Shown in pieces: positions 33,840-44,414 of a stretch of 64,000 nt of DNA. Origin of the DNA: Opisthorchis felineus (taxonomy: Eukaryota > Platyhelminthes > Trematoda > Opisthorchiida > Opisthorchiidae); the NCBI GenBank assembly GCA_004794785.1, contig SJOL01007263.1:595473-659472 (forward strand), in the 5' to 3' direction. The notes below the pieces were generated by a model, which was not told the DNA's origin, made no database searches, and worked only from the letters and a program-made list of their open reading frames with translations. Position numbers and translations under genes: made by a program. How positions within the stretch are numbered: position 1 is the first letter of the stretch; every line of letters begins with the position of its first letter.

Positions 33840-34705
33840 GTTCGTTTCCCTTCGGGCCCTCGCAAGTCAGCAAGACGCCTACCAATCTACCGTCTTCGAA
33901 TAACTACGGTAGCTCAACAGTATCGATCTGAGTTAGCTCAGCAACTCTTCACAGTAGACCACTACTGCACTGGTAGTGAGCACGTGGATGAAACATGGCA
34001 AAATGTGAAATGAGCTATGTTAGCGGCGTTCGGTGCTGTCTGCCCGACTTCTTTGATACAATCAAATGACCAGTGGATATCGTCGAGATCGCTAGTCCTG
34101 ATTGATGCCGGGAAATCCGCACCAGCAGGCAACGAGTACGACAGCGCAGGCAAATACCTCAAACGCCGAATAGTGAAGAGTCTAAGGAAAGAGCGAGAGC
34201 TTTGGTGGACACCGAAAGCTCGTGAGAATGATTTTACTACCGGAAACAGCAGTGCCCCATACCAACTGATACGATCGACTGGCCGTAGGAGAGCAACGTT
34301 CAGTGAAACGATAAGTGAAAAAGGCGGCTCATTAATTCGCTCGCAAAAATATCGACTGGAATGATGGGCCGGATACTTCGAAAAACAGTTTGGCTGGTCT
34401 CCTGCAACACAGTCTCTGGAGACAGTGCATACGGATGAATGTAATTCGAACCTTAATTGCACGTCAGAAGAAGAAATAAGGTACGAAATATTCTTACGGA
34501 AACGTGAGAAGACACCAGGACAGGACGGTCTGTATCCAGCCCTTTTCAACGAAGGCGGAGAATCCATGATGACCCATCTAACGAAGCTCATTGGTGCGCT
34601 ATAGAGTGAAGAGAAAGTGCCTGCAGAATGGGGCATCTCGACAGTTACTCCTACCTTCAAAAAGGGTAGGCTGACTATGTGTGAAAAGCACCGTGGCATT
34701 AACCA
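33840..34705 (+). pseudogene. RTE-like ORF2 linker and reverse transcriptase start
   Basis: Reads YRSELAQQLFTVDH, WISSRSLVLIDAGKS, YQLIRSTGRRR, a stop, WAGYFEKQFGW, KTPGQDGLYPALFNEGGE, VPAEWGISTVTPTFKKG and KHRGIN. This is the segment between endonuclease and reverse transcriptase palm in RTE-like elements, the part hidden by the N gap in the intron 1 copy. It stops abruptly after the finger motif at 34705, so both ends are truncated. Confidence 0.8.
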
Positions 34706-34831
34706 CGGATCCTATTTCCCTCATTAGTTAAGGGGAGAAAATGCGGGGTAGGGGGTATCTCAATTGTACCATAAACTGTAAGGCTCAGTTTGAAATGCCG
34801 CTTATTTCGCATACTAATCACACCGCAGTCT

Positions 34832-34921
34832 GCTTGAACCCAAATTGCACGTAATTTGACTTACACTCTCATCTGTATACCAATTTGGTTTGACGGGAGA
34901 CTCGTCTGGAACTCTACTGAT
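34832..34921 (+). repeat. Dispersed 90-bp repeat, copy A
   Basis: CTTGAACCCAAATTGCACGT through CAATTTGGTTTGACGGGAGA and TCTGGAACTCTACTGA also occurs at 44928-45018 and inverted at about 45166-45245. It directly abuts the SINE at 34922. Confidence 0.65.
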
Positions 34922-35097
34922 GGGGCGAGATGGCTCAGTGGTTGGAGCGCGGATTTACTGACCGGAAGGTCCGTGGTTCGAACCCGACCACTGCATCTCG
35001 ACTTCCCCTGTCTACGCTTGGGCAACCTGGCAGTATCCCAGCCCTTGTGTTTTCGTCGGGTGGCATTGCAGTTACAGCTGAACGACCAATGGCGAAC
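34922..35097 (+). repeat. tRNA-derived SINE copy 4
   Basis: The best tRNA-like head in the window: A box TGGCTCAGTGGTTGGAGCG from 34931, B box GGTTCGAACCC at 34975-34985. The body CCCCTGTCTACGCTTGGGCA and end block GTGGCATTGCAGTTACAG follow, with a (CGAA)-type tail. Confidence 0.87.
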
Positions 35098-35249
35098 GAA
35101 CGAATGAACGAAGTGGAATTACGGAACATATTGTAGAGTTGTGTGGCTGAACCATGAATGTACTTATTCATCAACTGACGTTTCAAAGACAAGTTGTGTC
35201 GGTCGCGGAAATTCTATTAAATTAATAACAATTCGATAACGGAATTCAT

Positions 35250-35365
35250 TCGTGTTGATGGAGGCTCGCATGCATCATGGTAGACTTCATTGGCTTGGCC
35301 ATATTTTGCACATATTGAGAACCCAGTTCTTACTAGCGACAACGCCAGAGCAGCACAAACACCGA
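35250..35365 (+). pseudogene. Non-LTR reverse transcriptase C-terminal fragment
   Basis: The translation reads MHHGRLHWLGHILHILRTQF, which resembles the RLRWLGHVLRM block near the C terminus of RTE-like ORF2. It may be the 3' part of the same insertion as 33840-34705 with the middle lost. Confidence 0.45.
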
Positions 35366-35369
35366 TGAA

Positions 35370-36720
35370 CAAACGAAACCAAAGTATCAGACCGAGTCGT
35401 TAGTTTCCACGTCTCCAGTTTTCTGACTCGCCTTCCAGGACGTGGTTTTCATCAATCTCCCAGCACCTCATTGAATATGGCAGTGCGGCCATAGCAGCCA
35501 GCTCGTGTTCAGACCATTTGTTCCACTGTTGCTAGTTACAAACTAGCACTAGGGTGTCTCTGTTGTTATCCGTAGCAGGGTATTTTTAACGTGGCAATCA
35601 ACTACTGTTCTTTAGTACTTTAGGAAGAATGATGTAACTCGAGGTTCATAAGTACGCAGCTGTTTCTTCTTCCCATATGGTCTGGAATAATTCTCTCACA
35701 TCGATCAATCAATGCTGGGAATCTTCCAGGGGGACCAAAAAAGACTCGTCACATTTTACAGAAAGCATTTTTGTGTGCGTCCGATGAACATCGTCCGTTC
35801 AAGCTCCAAACGTAGTATGTTTAAAGTTTGTGAATAGTTTTTTTCCAAATATTTCGTTTGTTGCCGTTGGCAACGTCCCGCCTAAACAGTGCCTTTGTCT
35901 TTTTTCTCTGGACATTGTTTTCTTTCTGATCCGGGCTTTAATCTGTGGCTCTGTTTCTCATGTTTCCGATGCCCACAAATGTTCTTGATAGTCCAGTAAA
36001 CAACCCCATTCTAGCTTTGATGGATCGGCTTGATCTCTGGTTTGTCTATTTAGGTCAATAAGCGTACCCGATGCCTGTGACATCCAATGTATATATGAGT
36101 CCAGTCAGATGGGTTTGGGAGTCGCGTATGTGCTGTTCTCCCATTCTGCTTTGCCTCCCAATCAACCACATTCGGTGGTGTCGTGCCGTCGTACCTACTG
36201 AGGCAGTTGACTTGTCTAGATAGGCGAACCCAGGTTCACTCCACCTGTTAAGGTCTTTATGTCCACGGCTCTTTTACCGTATCGCTGTATTGTCAATTTT
36301 TTTTTACTGGATGAAGTTACACTGAACCTCTTGGAACACATCGTCTCCGTTTCGTTGGTGCTACTGGTGCATTTTTGTGTGTGAATGGTTTTTATTGACC
36401 CTCTTAAAATCCTCGTCAGTCACCATCTATCTAATCTTAGCGCTGTTCCTTTTAGGTTGATATTCTCAGGCAAAATACTTCTGGATCCTTAAATACGCAT
36501 ACTTATAGTTTGTTTGTTAGCGAGGCAAAATCTTTTTTACCACCAGTGGTTGCTGTTTGTGTTGCTTTCTGTTTGACATATTTGCTCCATATTGTTCGTA
36601 GTAATTGACTGAGACAGCTGCTACTCTTGTTCGGTTTGGGTGGTATTTCTCTTCGTCCTACTTCAATTTATTCTTTCATGACTGTTTACATACTTGCGGA
36701 ACCATTTTTGTTGTATGCCT
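35370..36720. other. APH-1 intron 2, last part; no feature recognised
   Basis: T-rich, non-coding in appearance, with no recognised repeat. Confidence 0.4.
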
Positions 36721-36726
36721 TTTTAG

Positions 36727-37058
36727 ACTTGCAGACAATGGCCTTCGTGTCATCGCAATCAGTGCGCAGACGTCCGTTGCGCCAGTTGTCGTCCCACGCC
36801 CCCCAACAAGACAGCCAACCGAGGGATTGTCCAACACAACAGCTTTAAGAGGTGCATCAAATCAGGAGGGTGCGGTACCTCCTTCCAAAACCCTGGGCAA
36901 TGACGGGCTTTTGGATCATCGGATTGTTGCCTATGTTTCTGGTCTGGGCTTCGGATTGATGACTTGCATATTTGAATTATTGCGCATCCTGATTGACGCT
37001 TGGGGACCTGGTATAGGCTTCGAAGTATGGGAAGCAAAAACCTTCTACCCGGTAGCAG
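36727..37058 (+). CDS. aph-1: APH-1 coding exon 3 (residues 86-197) with an extended loop
   Basis: The acceptor GCCTTTTTAG was chosen over the downstream TTGCAG because only it keeps the frame: V/LADNGLRVIAIS, matching family KADEGL. A hydrophilic Pro/Thr/Ser-rich stretch then runs to about residue 150, roughly 45 residues longer than the same loop in human APH1A as I recall it. Next comes IVAYVSGLGFGLMTCIFELL (fourth helix, family AYVSGLSFGIISG) and ILIDAWGPGIGF (family ILADALGPG). In the GxxxGxxxG helix motif the third position is Cys166. Ends in phase 1 at GCAG/GTTCGT. Confidence 0.92.
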
Positions 37059-37064
37059 GTTCGT

Positions 37065-38350
37065 GGATGTTTTTCTTTTGTTACTTAGTTACAGCAGATA
37101 GCGCCGCCCGACGTCCGGCTGATTCGCTAATCCGCGCCCAAGCTTATCCGTTAAGGCCAGTGACATCGATTACCCTTTAATTCCCTATAGCACCGCGTAT
37201 GTTTCGTGTCAACCGCTGTTTCTTTCACTGATAAGCTCGTGTTATCAACAAAACTAGTGGTCGCCTTAGAAGTGAAAACATTCAGTGTGGAGATGGGAGC
37301 CGGTTTCTGACGGGTTGCCCCTCGAGGAGTTGGTCAGCGCCAGGGCATAGCGTGCTCGTGGTTGGATGGCACCAGTCCATGAATATTGGTGCAGGTCAAC
37401 TATGCTACTAACCAGTCAACAGTAGTATGGTAGAAATCTTCAACGCCTTTGTCGAGGGTTTCAGATGATTCGCCATCTCGGACTTGTGAGTTGTGCATTG
37501 ATAATTCTGAAGGAACACAAGGCCGATATAACTTGCGGTCAAAAAGTCTTATCAACATCGATGTTCTAGGTAGCGCTTGCATTAACGAATAAATTGTCTT
37601 GTCACAGGTGTTGATAAACTCGACTCTCAGGTTATCTTCTCGTTCTTGTATGCAACGGTTCATCTAGTTTAAAATTCTAGTGATGTATCACCTGAATACA
37701 CTATACGGCAATTATTTAATGCATTTTCTCAGCTATCGAATAGCTTAAATCCGCTTTACAGATTTTTCTACTTCACTTATCCAGCTCGAAGGCTAGTCTT
37801 GTTACAAACATGTTCTGAATTTGAACTGCTAACCGTTTGCTCCCATTTCACGGACTATTCGACATAGATCGACATTCATTGTAAAATTCTGTGTTTTCTG
37901 TCCAGGCCCACTACTTTACGCATGCCGCAGCTCCCTTGCTTCCCAGTGTGGTGGTGGTGGTTCATCGAAACAACACCAAAACCGAACGCTTCTAACATTT
38001 CTACCACCAGACTTTTCTGTTTACATTAGTACAGCTAAGAGACAGAGCATTTTATTTGTTTTCGTCACTTGTGTGTACAAAACATGTGACATTCATAAGT
38101 CGTTGAAGCACTCTACAGGGTCACTTCCGAGTAAGTCCCAATAGTTTCCGTACACAAAGCCATCCGCCCAGTATCAGTCAATACGGCTGCAGCAAACAGT
38201 AAGTCTCGGGGTACTATTCCTAAATAAACTGAGAGTGAATTGCATTTTCCACGCTTCGTGTTATCGGAGCTTTTGTAGCAAAAGTCATCCGAAATTGCTT
38301 CCACATAACCAGAAGCCAGTTGAGGTAGCCGGGACGTTTTTCTCTTTCTC
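37065..38350. other. APH-1 intron 3; no feature recognised
   Basis: No repeat family recognised. Short frames lack motifs. Confidence 0.4.
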
Positions 38351-38358
38351 ACCCACAG

Positions 38359-38486
38359 CATTCCAAGTGATGTGCACGTCCTTGATGCACATTTTCTGGT
38401 CCGTTATTCTCTTCGCTGCATTTGAACGTCGCGATTACGTTCTTATGGTCCTGGTTTATGCAACACATCTCGCGGTTCCATATCTA
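38359..38486 (+). CDS. aph-1: APH-1 coding exon 4 (residues 197-239)
   Basis: Acceptor CTCACCCACAG, then FQVMCTSLMHIFWSVILFAA (fifth helix with the conserved His of LLHTFWGV), FERRDYVLMVLVYATHLAVP (the family CERR-Y turn and the second conserved His). Donor CTA/GTGAGT in phase 0. Confidence 0.93.
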
Positions 38487-38489
38487 GTG

Positions 38490-39080
38490 AGTACTATTAT
38501 CTGTTTTAGGCTGTACAACCGGTTATGTGCAAACGGGATCTTGGTAGTTTTACTCGCTATACATCTGCCTCAAGATTTCATTCAGGATTTTTTTCATATC
38601 TACTTATGCTCCCTGTGAACTTGCATTGTGAACCTTCGGGCACCTGGATGATTTCACTTATAGGAGTTCGGTGCGGGATTTACGACACGCCAGCTGTGAA
38701 TCCATTAAGCAGACGTATCGTATACCACACGTAAGCTCAAGTGTGTAAGTCTTGCGTGGAGGGGTGTTCTTATCAGAGCACCCAAACCACAAAGAAAGGG
38801 TTGCAGTTTAATTCCACATTTAGTGTCATACTGCATATACTCTGACTTTTCATTTCAAAATCCATCGATCGTCCCAAAGATGCGCGAACACAGCGTGAAA
38901 GGCACTGTGGCATTAGTCTGGTAGCTGTGGCATTCGAGGTGTCCTCTGGTCTTCCGGTCGACTCTGAAACATCGAAACTTCTTCCAGCAATCAGCGAGCG
39001 TGGCCTTCCTTGACGTGAAAACTACCGTTGATTCTGTCAGCTGTCGATCACGATGGCAGTCTGCGGAACGAAGGTGTCTG
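38490..39080. other. APH-1 intron 4, first part; no feature recognised
   Basis: No recognised repeat or coding signal. Confidence 0.4.
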
Positions 39081-39084
39081 TCCA

Positions 39085-40718
39085 TCACGAAGGGACTGGA
39101 CCTTACCTTGATGTGACGGTTTGTGTACCTCCGCGACCCACTGATCAATACTGGGGGTGTTCGCGACACTTGCAGTCTCTCATACCAGCTTAGTCAATGG
39201 ATAGAGGCCTGGCCAGCACAGTCTCCTGGGGGTTGGAACATGTACGGCAAAATGTTCTGTAAAAATTGAAATGCACTTGCATTTCCCGCCAAACACCGTC
39301 GCCTTGCGGCCAGGCTTTGGTTTAGGACCCTAATCGTCTTCCTCTCTAGGTGTGGGCGCCCTGGCAGTATCCCAACCCATGTGCAAGTTACAAGTAACGA
39401 TACTCTCATGCCACCGGCAGTCGCGTGGTGCCTTCAGCCGGGTCGCCTTACCTGCTCCATACAGCACGCGGGTAATCGAAAACATGCTTGGAACTCCCCG
39501 GAAGTTTCTGAACATAATACGTTCTTTGTATTCTCAGACTTCCGGGCGTGAGACTATATGGAGAGCTCTCCAAAAGCTTCCGCACACAAAGCGGTGTCCG
39601 TCAGGGGTGCCCAGTCTCTCCATTCCTATTTAATTTCGTGATCGATGAGATAATGAGACGAACGCTGAAAGGTCTTCAAAACCCCGGTGTTCAAACGGCC
39701 TGTGAAGAAGTCCTTGCCGATTTAGAATATGCAGATGACATCATTCTCGTCTTCGAAGAGAAGGAGAAGGCGTAGGTGTTTTTGAATGAACTAACCAAAG
39801 TCATTCCGTCCTTTGATATGAACTTTGCACCCACAAAGTGTAAGGTCATGCTCCCGGACATGCAGTTACTAAACAAGCCACTTACAATCCAGGGAGAGGC
39901 AGTGGCTGTTGCGAAGCTTTTACGTATCTCAGAGGTTGTATTGGTTCTGATTGTAGTGTGACAGATGAGGACTATGCACGAGTCTGCAAGACCTGGGTCG
40001 TGATTGCTAATTTGAGACACCTATGGCGTCAAAGCGGTATATCTCTGAATCTCAAGGGACGTGTCTCTCGGGCTACAGTGAAAGCTATTTTGTCGTGTGG
40101 CTGTGAGACTTGGCCTGTTCGACCAGCAGAACTGAGACGTCTTCATGTGTTCGACAATCTTTGTCTCACCAACTCGTGTGGGTTGGTGTGGGAGAATCCG
40201 CAACGATGCAATTAGAAAGCGAGTTTTCGGTTGTGCAACGGGAACTTCAATTAAGAATGTGTCCAGCACCAGCAGCTGCGTTGCTTAGGCCATGTATTGC
40301 GCATGCCGAAGAGTGCTGTTTTCTGTACCCATTTCACAGTGACGGAAGCAGAGAGGTGCCCAACCCTTGACCTGGTAGAGGGGTATGAAAGAGATGACGA
40401 AACGTTTGAGTGCTATCGGTGTTACTCGCCTACCAGGACGGGGAGCGCGTGATCCCCACTGCGTCTGGTTGGAGACGCTGCAAAAGGTGGCTGCTAATCG
40501 ATGTCAATGGCGTTCGTGTTGTCAGTTTCTATCGAGGTTGCCTGAATGTGTCTGGAGGTGTAGGCACCTCGGAATGATTGTATAAGTTGGCACTAAGTTC
40601 CTTCCCCGTCCACTTTGATTCTTTTCTTCACAATACGGCTTTCAAATAAATCATGGTTGTACGGCAGCCAAGTATCGGTGTTGAACATTGATGTGAGGCT
40701 GTCGATGATGTCCCATGT
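39085..40718 (+). mobile_element. RTE-like retrotransposon, internally deleted, in APH-1 intron 4
   Basis: The 5' region (39085-39486) parallels 24490-24850 (GGACCTTACCTTGATGTGAC, GCACTTGCATTTCCCGCCAA, CGTGGTGCCTTCAGCCGGGT). It joins directly, with no endonuclease, to mid reverse transcriptase: FLNIIRSLYSQTSG, RTQSGVRQGCPVSPFLFNFV, LEYADDIILVF (intact YADD, 39728-39739), a stop, NFAPTKCKVML, LRHLWRQSGISLNLKGR, GCETWPVRPAELRRLHVFDN and the C-terminal NRCQWRSCCQFLSRLPE. The tail at about 40668-40718 has the GAACATTGATG ... GTCGATGATG ending. It is a deletion derivative that would need helper enzymes to move. Confidence 0.85.
39548..40590 (+). pseudogene. RTE-like reverse transcriptase palm, thumb and C terminus
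   Basis: The better-preserved coding part of the intron 4 copy. One stop after EEKEKA and one frameshift near 39940 break it. Residues around YADD and the thumb are close to the family pattern, so the copy is young compared with those at 20.3 and 58.4 kb. Confidence 0.83.
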
Positions 40719-41399
40719 AAATTTTCGACCCTCCTTAAGACGCCAACCACCGTGGACGTGTAAGAGTCCTTGCTAATCCCCTGTGTGCGTTCACTATTTC
40801 AAGTGGTGTCAGATAAGACTAATGTCTGTTGCTTTTTCTCTTCAAGTTTGTCGTCGGTGTGGTCGTAAAGAGTCGTCTCCAGACTCGGAAGCTGGTGGGG
40901 GTATAGTTCTTAAATCCGGTTGTGTCGAAATGCAAGCAATATTAAATACCTTATATAATTCCGCCGTATGGTATGCGCTTCACGTTTGTTAAGCGAAGAA
41001 CGATATCGTAAGACCGAATAAGGTCAAACCCGAAACACATGCTTGCGAGTGAACCGATCGACGTTTACATGCAAATTTACATACCTGTGCAACTGCATCA
41101 ATCGCGGTGGTCTAAGGAGAGACTGTAGTTCCATCCCGATGTGAGAAGCGGGAGCGGCTTCTACCAGACTACTACATATGTAGTGTAGACATGACCACCT
41201 GATCTGTCATGAGTTGAACATACAATGCTGTAGTGCATTCCATTTTAAGTGGATCAAAAAGAGTCACCGATGCCTTCGAAGCATTTTCCGAGTCCGGTAC
41301 GAACATCGAATCAGTAATGTACACTGAGTGGCTTTCGGAGCAAGTAACTCACACACGATTGATGTGTGGATGACACTTCAAGGATTACGTGGTTTTGGC

Positions 41400-41605
41400 G
41401 GCGTGCTTCACCATAATCAGAGGCAGCAACATCCGTATTGACACTGATGCTTCAATACCGTACAACCACAATGTTTATTTCGTTTTGTTCAAAGCCTTAA
41501 AGGGGAAAAAAGGAGAAAAGAATGGATGAAGGAGGAACCTGACGAATCATCATCATTATCAAAGACAGCAACATCAGTGTTGACACTGATGCTTCACCTG
41601 ATGCT
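41400..41605 (-). repeat. Two RTE 3' tails, minus orientation
   Basis: GGCAGCAACATCCGTATTGA (41411 on) and CATCATCATTATCAAAGACA (41548 on) with following GACACTGATGCTTCA are reverse complements of the RTE tail seen at 28618 and 40668. The second probably ends the minus-strand copy upstream; the first looks like a separate tail-only insertion. Confidence 0.65.
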
Positions 41606-41889
41606 AGTGTTCCGCAAGGATTCTGAGGTGCCCACCCTTCCAATCGTTTAATCAGACAACCTAAAAAGAAGCCGACATGACAAGCGCCACTGACGTCGAT
41701 TAGCCGCCTTTCTTTGCAATGTCTGCAACCACTTGCAGGTGAATCACGGGGATCCCATCCGCACCATCTAAACTCGTAGTCCCACTCTCCTGCCGGATCA
41801 CCAGTTATCCAACTCGCATTTTGCGCCATACTAAAATAGGTACAGGGGACAACAACGCCATTGGAAGTAAGATTGTGGGTCTTCTGTAC

Positions 41890-42840
41890 CCATGGCGTTG
41901 CTTTAATAGCTGGTGGAGCGTGAAGATGTGGCAGTTTCTACCCGGTCGCAATCCCGCCTGACGCTCATGGCCTGGGTTTCACGTGCCATCGCAAGACGAC
42001 CAAGAATATGTCACGCCAGAAGCCACGTTGCAACAGGAGTCAAACTGAAGCCCCTGTGCTGACTACATCCGCTCTGTGTACCCTTTTTGAAGATGGGTAC
42101 TACTATCGAATCACCCCAGTTGCCCGGGATGGTCTCCTTCTTCCAGATGGACGCGGTAGGCTAGGCAGGCATTAGCTGAGGAATTCACTGCCTTCCCTAA
42201 ATAAAGCAAGTGGAAGGTCTTCAGGATCAGGAGTACGATGATGCTTGAGTGGAGCCATATGTTGGGACACTTCTGAGGCTGAGGAGGCACAGTGTTCACA
42301 GTCCGTGTTTCTGTTGAAGGCCGACAGTCTAGATTGGAGGTGGTCAACTGAATCGTTCGAAGTATTGTGTCCAACAGTCCAAACGTTCTCTGCTTTGTGT
42401 CGGAAAGCCGTTTTGATCCTTAATAATTTCGCTGACAACAGGCTGCCGCGAAACAGCGGCCAAAATCTGCAGCAGGCGTTTTTCGTCGTCCGCGCATCTC
42501 GTATCCAATCAATCGGGCCTCAGCTGCGCTGAGGCTACCTATCTGAGCGTTCACGTCACCAGCAATTACAGCGATGGCTGAGCTTTTAATCCGTTGCAAA
42601 AGACCACCTAGAGCGTCTTAGAAACTGTCCTGCATGTGAGCCGTTCAAAACATAACTTAATTTTCCGTTCTTTCCATTCACGAGAACCGTGCTACCAACT
42701 TCCTATATCCACCTGTCAGTGATATCGGTTGCTGTCTTCAACGTCTGCCGATCCATATCATCCGAGAACGAAACTGGTAGCTAGATCGGCTGTGTAACAT
42801 GTACACGGTTTACGGCTAATGATGACGATAAACTTGAGGC
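41890..42840 (-). pseudogene. RTE-like ORF2 remnant, minus strand, in APH-1 intron 4
   Basis: Minus-strand reading gives LLQRIKSSAIAVIAGDVNAQ (the GDMNAQ endonuclease block, near 42550), then linker sequence, then IWKKETIPGNWGDSIVVPIF followed by KKG near 42080. Stops and frame changes are frequent. It lies antisense to APH-1. Confidence 0.72.
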
Positions 42841-42964
42841 CACATTTACTGGGTGCATCTTGGTCGTAAAATTTCTCAGATTTGTTGAGGTGGTTAATAT
42901 TGTTGAACTCCTTACTTAAGTGTAACACTCATGCATTTTCCCCACGATTAATATTCTCTTTCAG

Positions 42965-43129
42965 TCGTTCCTAAACCAGCTGCACCCACCCTGGCCCGAG
43001 CTTGTCTGCCTGTTCTACGTGATGGTTCTAGTCGGCTTGGCTTTTCTCGCCCGATCTGTAGTAGCTGGAAAGCGCTTCACCTGCTGCGGTGTGCAACCAC
43101 CGCAAGCGATTGCGGCAGATGAAACCTGA
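42965..43129 (+). CDS. aph-1: APH-1 coding exon 5 (residues 240-293, stop TGA)
   Basis: The acceptor TATTCTCTTTCAG joins in phase 0 to SFLNQLHPPWPELVCLFYVM and VLVGLAFLARSVVAGKRF, matching the family's last helix (FLNPWYEASLLPIY ... G ... R). The C terminus TCCGVQPPQAIAADET is short and hydrophilic. The TGA at 43127-43129 ends the gene. Confidence 0.92.
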   Translation, partial: SFLNQLHPPWPELVCLFYVMVLVGLAFLARSVVAGKRFTCCGVQPPQAIAADET

Positions 43130-44410
43130 TCCGCCCATCGCCGTTCCCTCCAGAACTCCACATTACTTGCCATTGTCGTAATTTTTGTACTTCACTTGAT
43201 TATCTATAATAACTTTTGTTCTCTGTTTGTCATTCAGTTTTTGTTAAGTTTACTGTTCGGGTGACGGGCAGAGCTGGGCAATTGCATGGGTGCCAGAGTG
43301 ATGCGACCGTGTTGTTGCTATTTATTACATCTGGACAGCAGGGTAGTTCGTGCCGTCGACCTTGTGGCTACTTTTCACTAGGGGGCTGATCGTGCTTTGT
43401 GAGGTTTCCTTAGAATTCTGACTGTTTTGTCGTCAGTCTTTGGACAGTTTTCTTACTACTGTAAACCCTAAAGCTAGAAAGTGGAGGGCCCAGGTTCATG
43501 TGAATGATGGTGCGAGGGTCGAACATCACATTCCGCGACCGTTGGCCACTGTTTTCAGTCACCCGTTCTATTTATTATATACATTCCATGGGGTTACCAA
43601 AACATAAGCCGTGCACAGTTGCTTCGCTGCACTAGTACCCACAAACTATGAACTGGGCCAGTTGTACTGAGTAATCCTATTCTGCAAGCGGGCATTGTTA
43701 CCGTGGCATACTTTCTTTCGGAGACCATGGTTTCTCGAAATGTGGGTGTTCTCACTGCTTCATACCATCGCGCCATCAGGTTTGAAAGTATTTAATTCCG
43801 TCAAGTGGTTGGAGCTCCGCGCTATCACTGAAACCTGCCCAGCCAGATGCCACGAAGCACTTACCAGCTACGTAGCTGAAGTCAGTTTGCAGATCCCAGA
43901 CGATTTAGCGGACTTATCGAATGCGTTCTCCCGCAGAGCTCAACTCCTCGAATTTCCTTTGGATTCTGGCGTGTTTGTGGTGCTGGTTACGTAAGATGTA
44001 TAAAATTGATGAGGTTGGTGGGGTGTCCAGAGTTTTCAAACCCGTCAATATTTTATGCAGACTCCCTGGTCGTCAGGGAAAACCGTGTGAACCAGATAAG
44101 CAAACAGGTAAGAAATGTCGTGCAACACTGGCACATCGCGGAGTAACTTCGGAAGGTTTAATTTGGATATTCTAAAGAAGTTTGACGAGCGGTCACCCCC
44201 CCCCCTACGCACACCATATACTGTTCTCTATCCTGCAAATAAGATTAAACTGACGATACCAACAATACTACAGTCCGTTAACAAACCTAAAGGCAGCACG
44301 TACACACTGACTTTTTTCGCGATACAGCTGGTGTATTTCGCTGCAAGGATTATGTCCACTTTTGGCACATGCACGAATGCGTTGCACAGGACAAACCCCA
44401 AGCGATCTTA
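43130..44410. other. APH-1 3' region; no further gene recognised
   Basis: The 3' untranslated region should lie here. No clear AATAAA signal was found within the first 450 bp. Short frames at 43695-43994 and 44115-44459 lack motifs. Confidence 0.4.
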
Positions 44411-44414
44411 TTTG

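Larger units (their letters stand above)
24078..43129 (+). other. aph-1: APH-1 gene, gamma-secretase subunit (gene span, five coding exons)
   Basis: Five exons of 113, 144, 332, 128 and 165 nt join in phase (2, 2, 1, 0) to a 293-residue protein that aligns along its whole length with the APH-1 family (usual length about 250-310). APH-1 is the seven-pass membrane scaffold that joins nicastrin, presenilin and PEN-2 in the gamma-secretase complex, which cuts Notch and other type I membrane proteins. Both conserved membrane histidines are present (His207 in LMHIFW, His233 in YATHL). All introns use GT-AG; lengths are about 7.2, 5.2, 1.3 and 4.5 kb and they hold most of the repeats in the middle of the window. 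No clear AATAAA was seen within 450 bp after the stop. No other gene family fits this motif order. Confidence 0.93.

Noticed and set aside
33264..33840. Open frame as a host exon
   Set aside because: No recognisable domain, and it runs into RTE-like sequence in the same stretch.
34930..35000. tRNA gene
   Set aside because: The A and B boxes belong to a SINE repeated seven times in the window with the same body; no independent cloverleaf and terminator was seen.
36605..36726. Upstream extension of APH-1 exon 3 frame
   Set aside because: The acceptor at 36725-36726 gives the family junction KLI-V-LADNGL; the upstream part is T-rich intron.
36735..37058. Alternative exon 3 start after TTGCAG
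   Set aside because: It breaks the frame with exon 2 and loses the LAD residues that match the family.
41497..41829. 110-codon minus frame with Cys/His residues as a zinc-finger protein
   Set aside because: It overlaps an RTE tail and CAT repeat; the Cys/His spacing fits no finger type.
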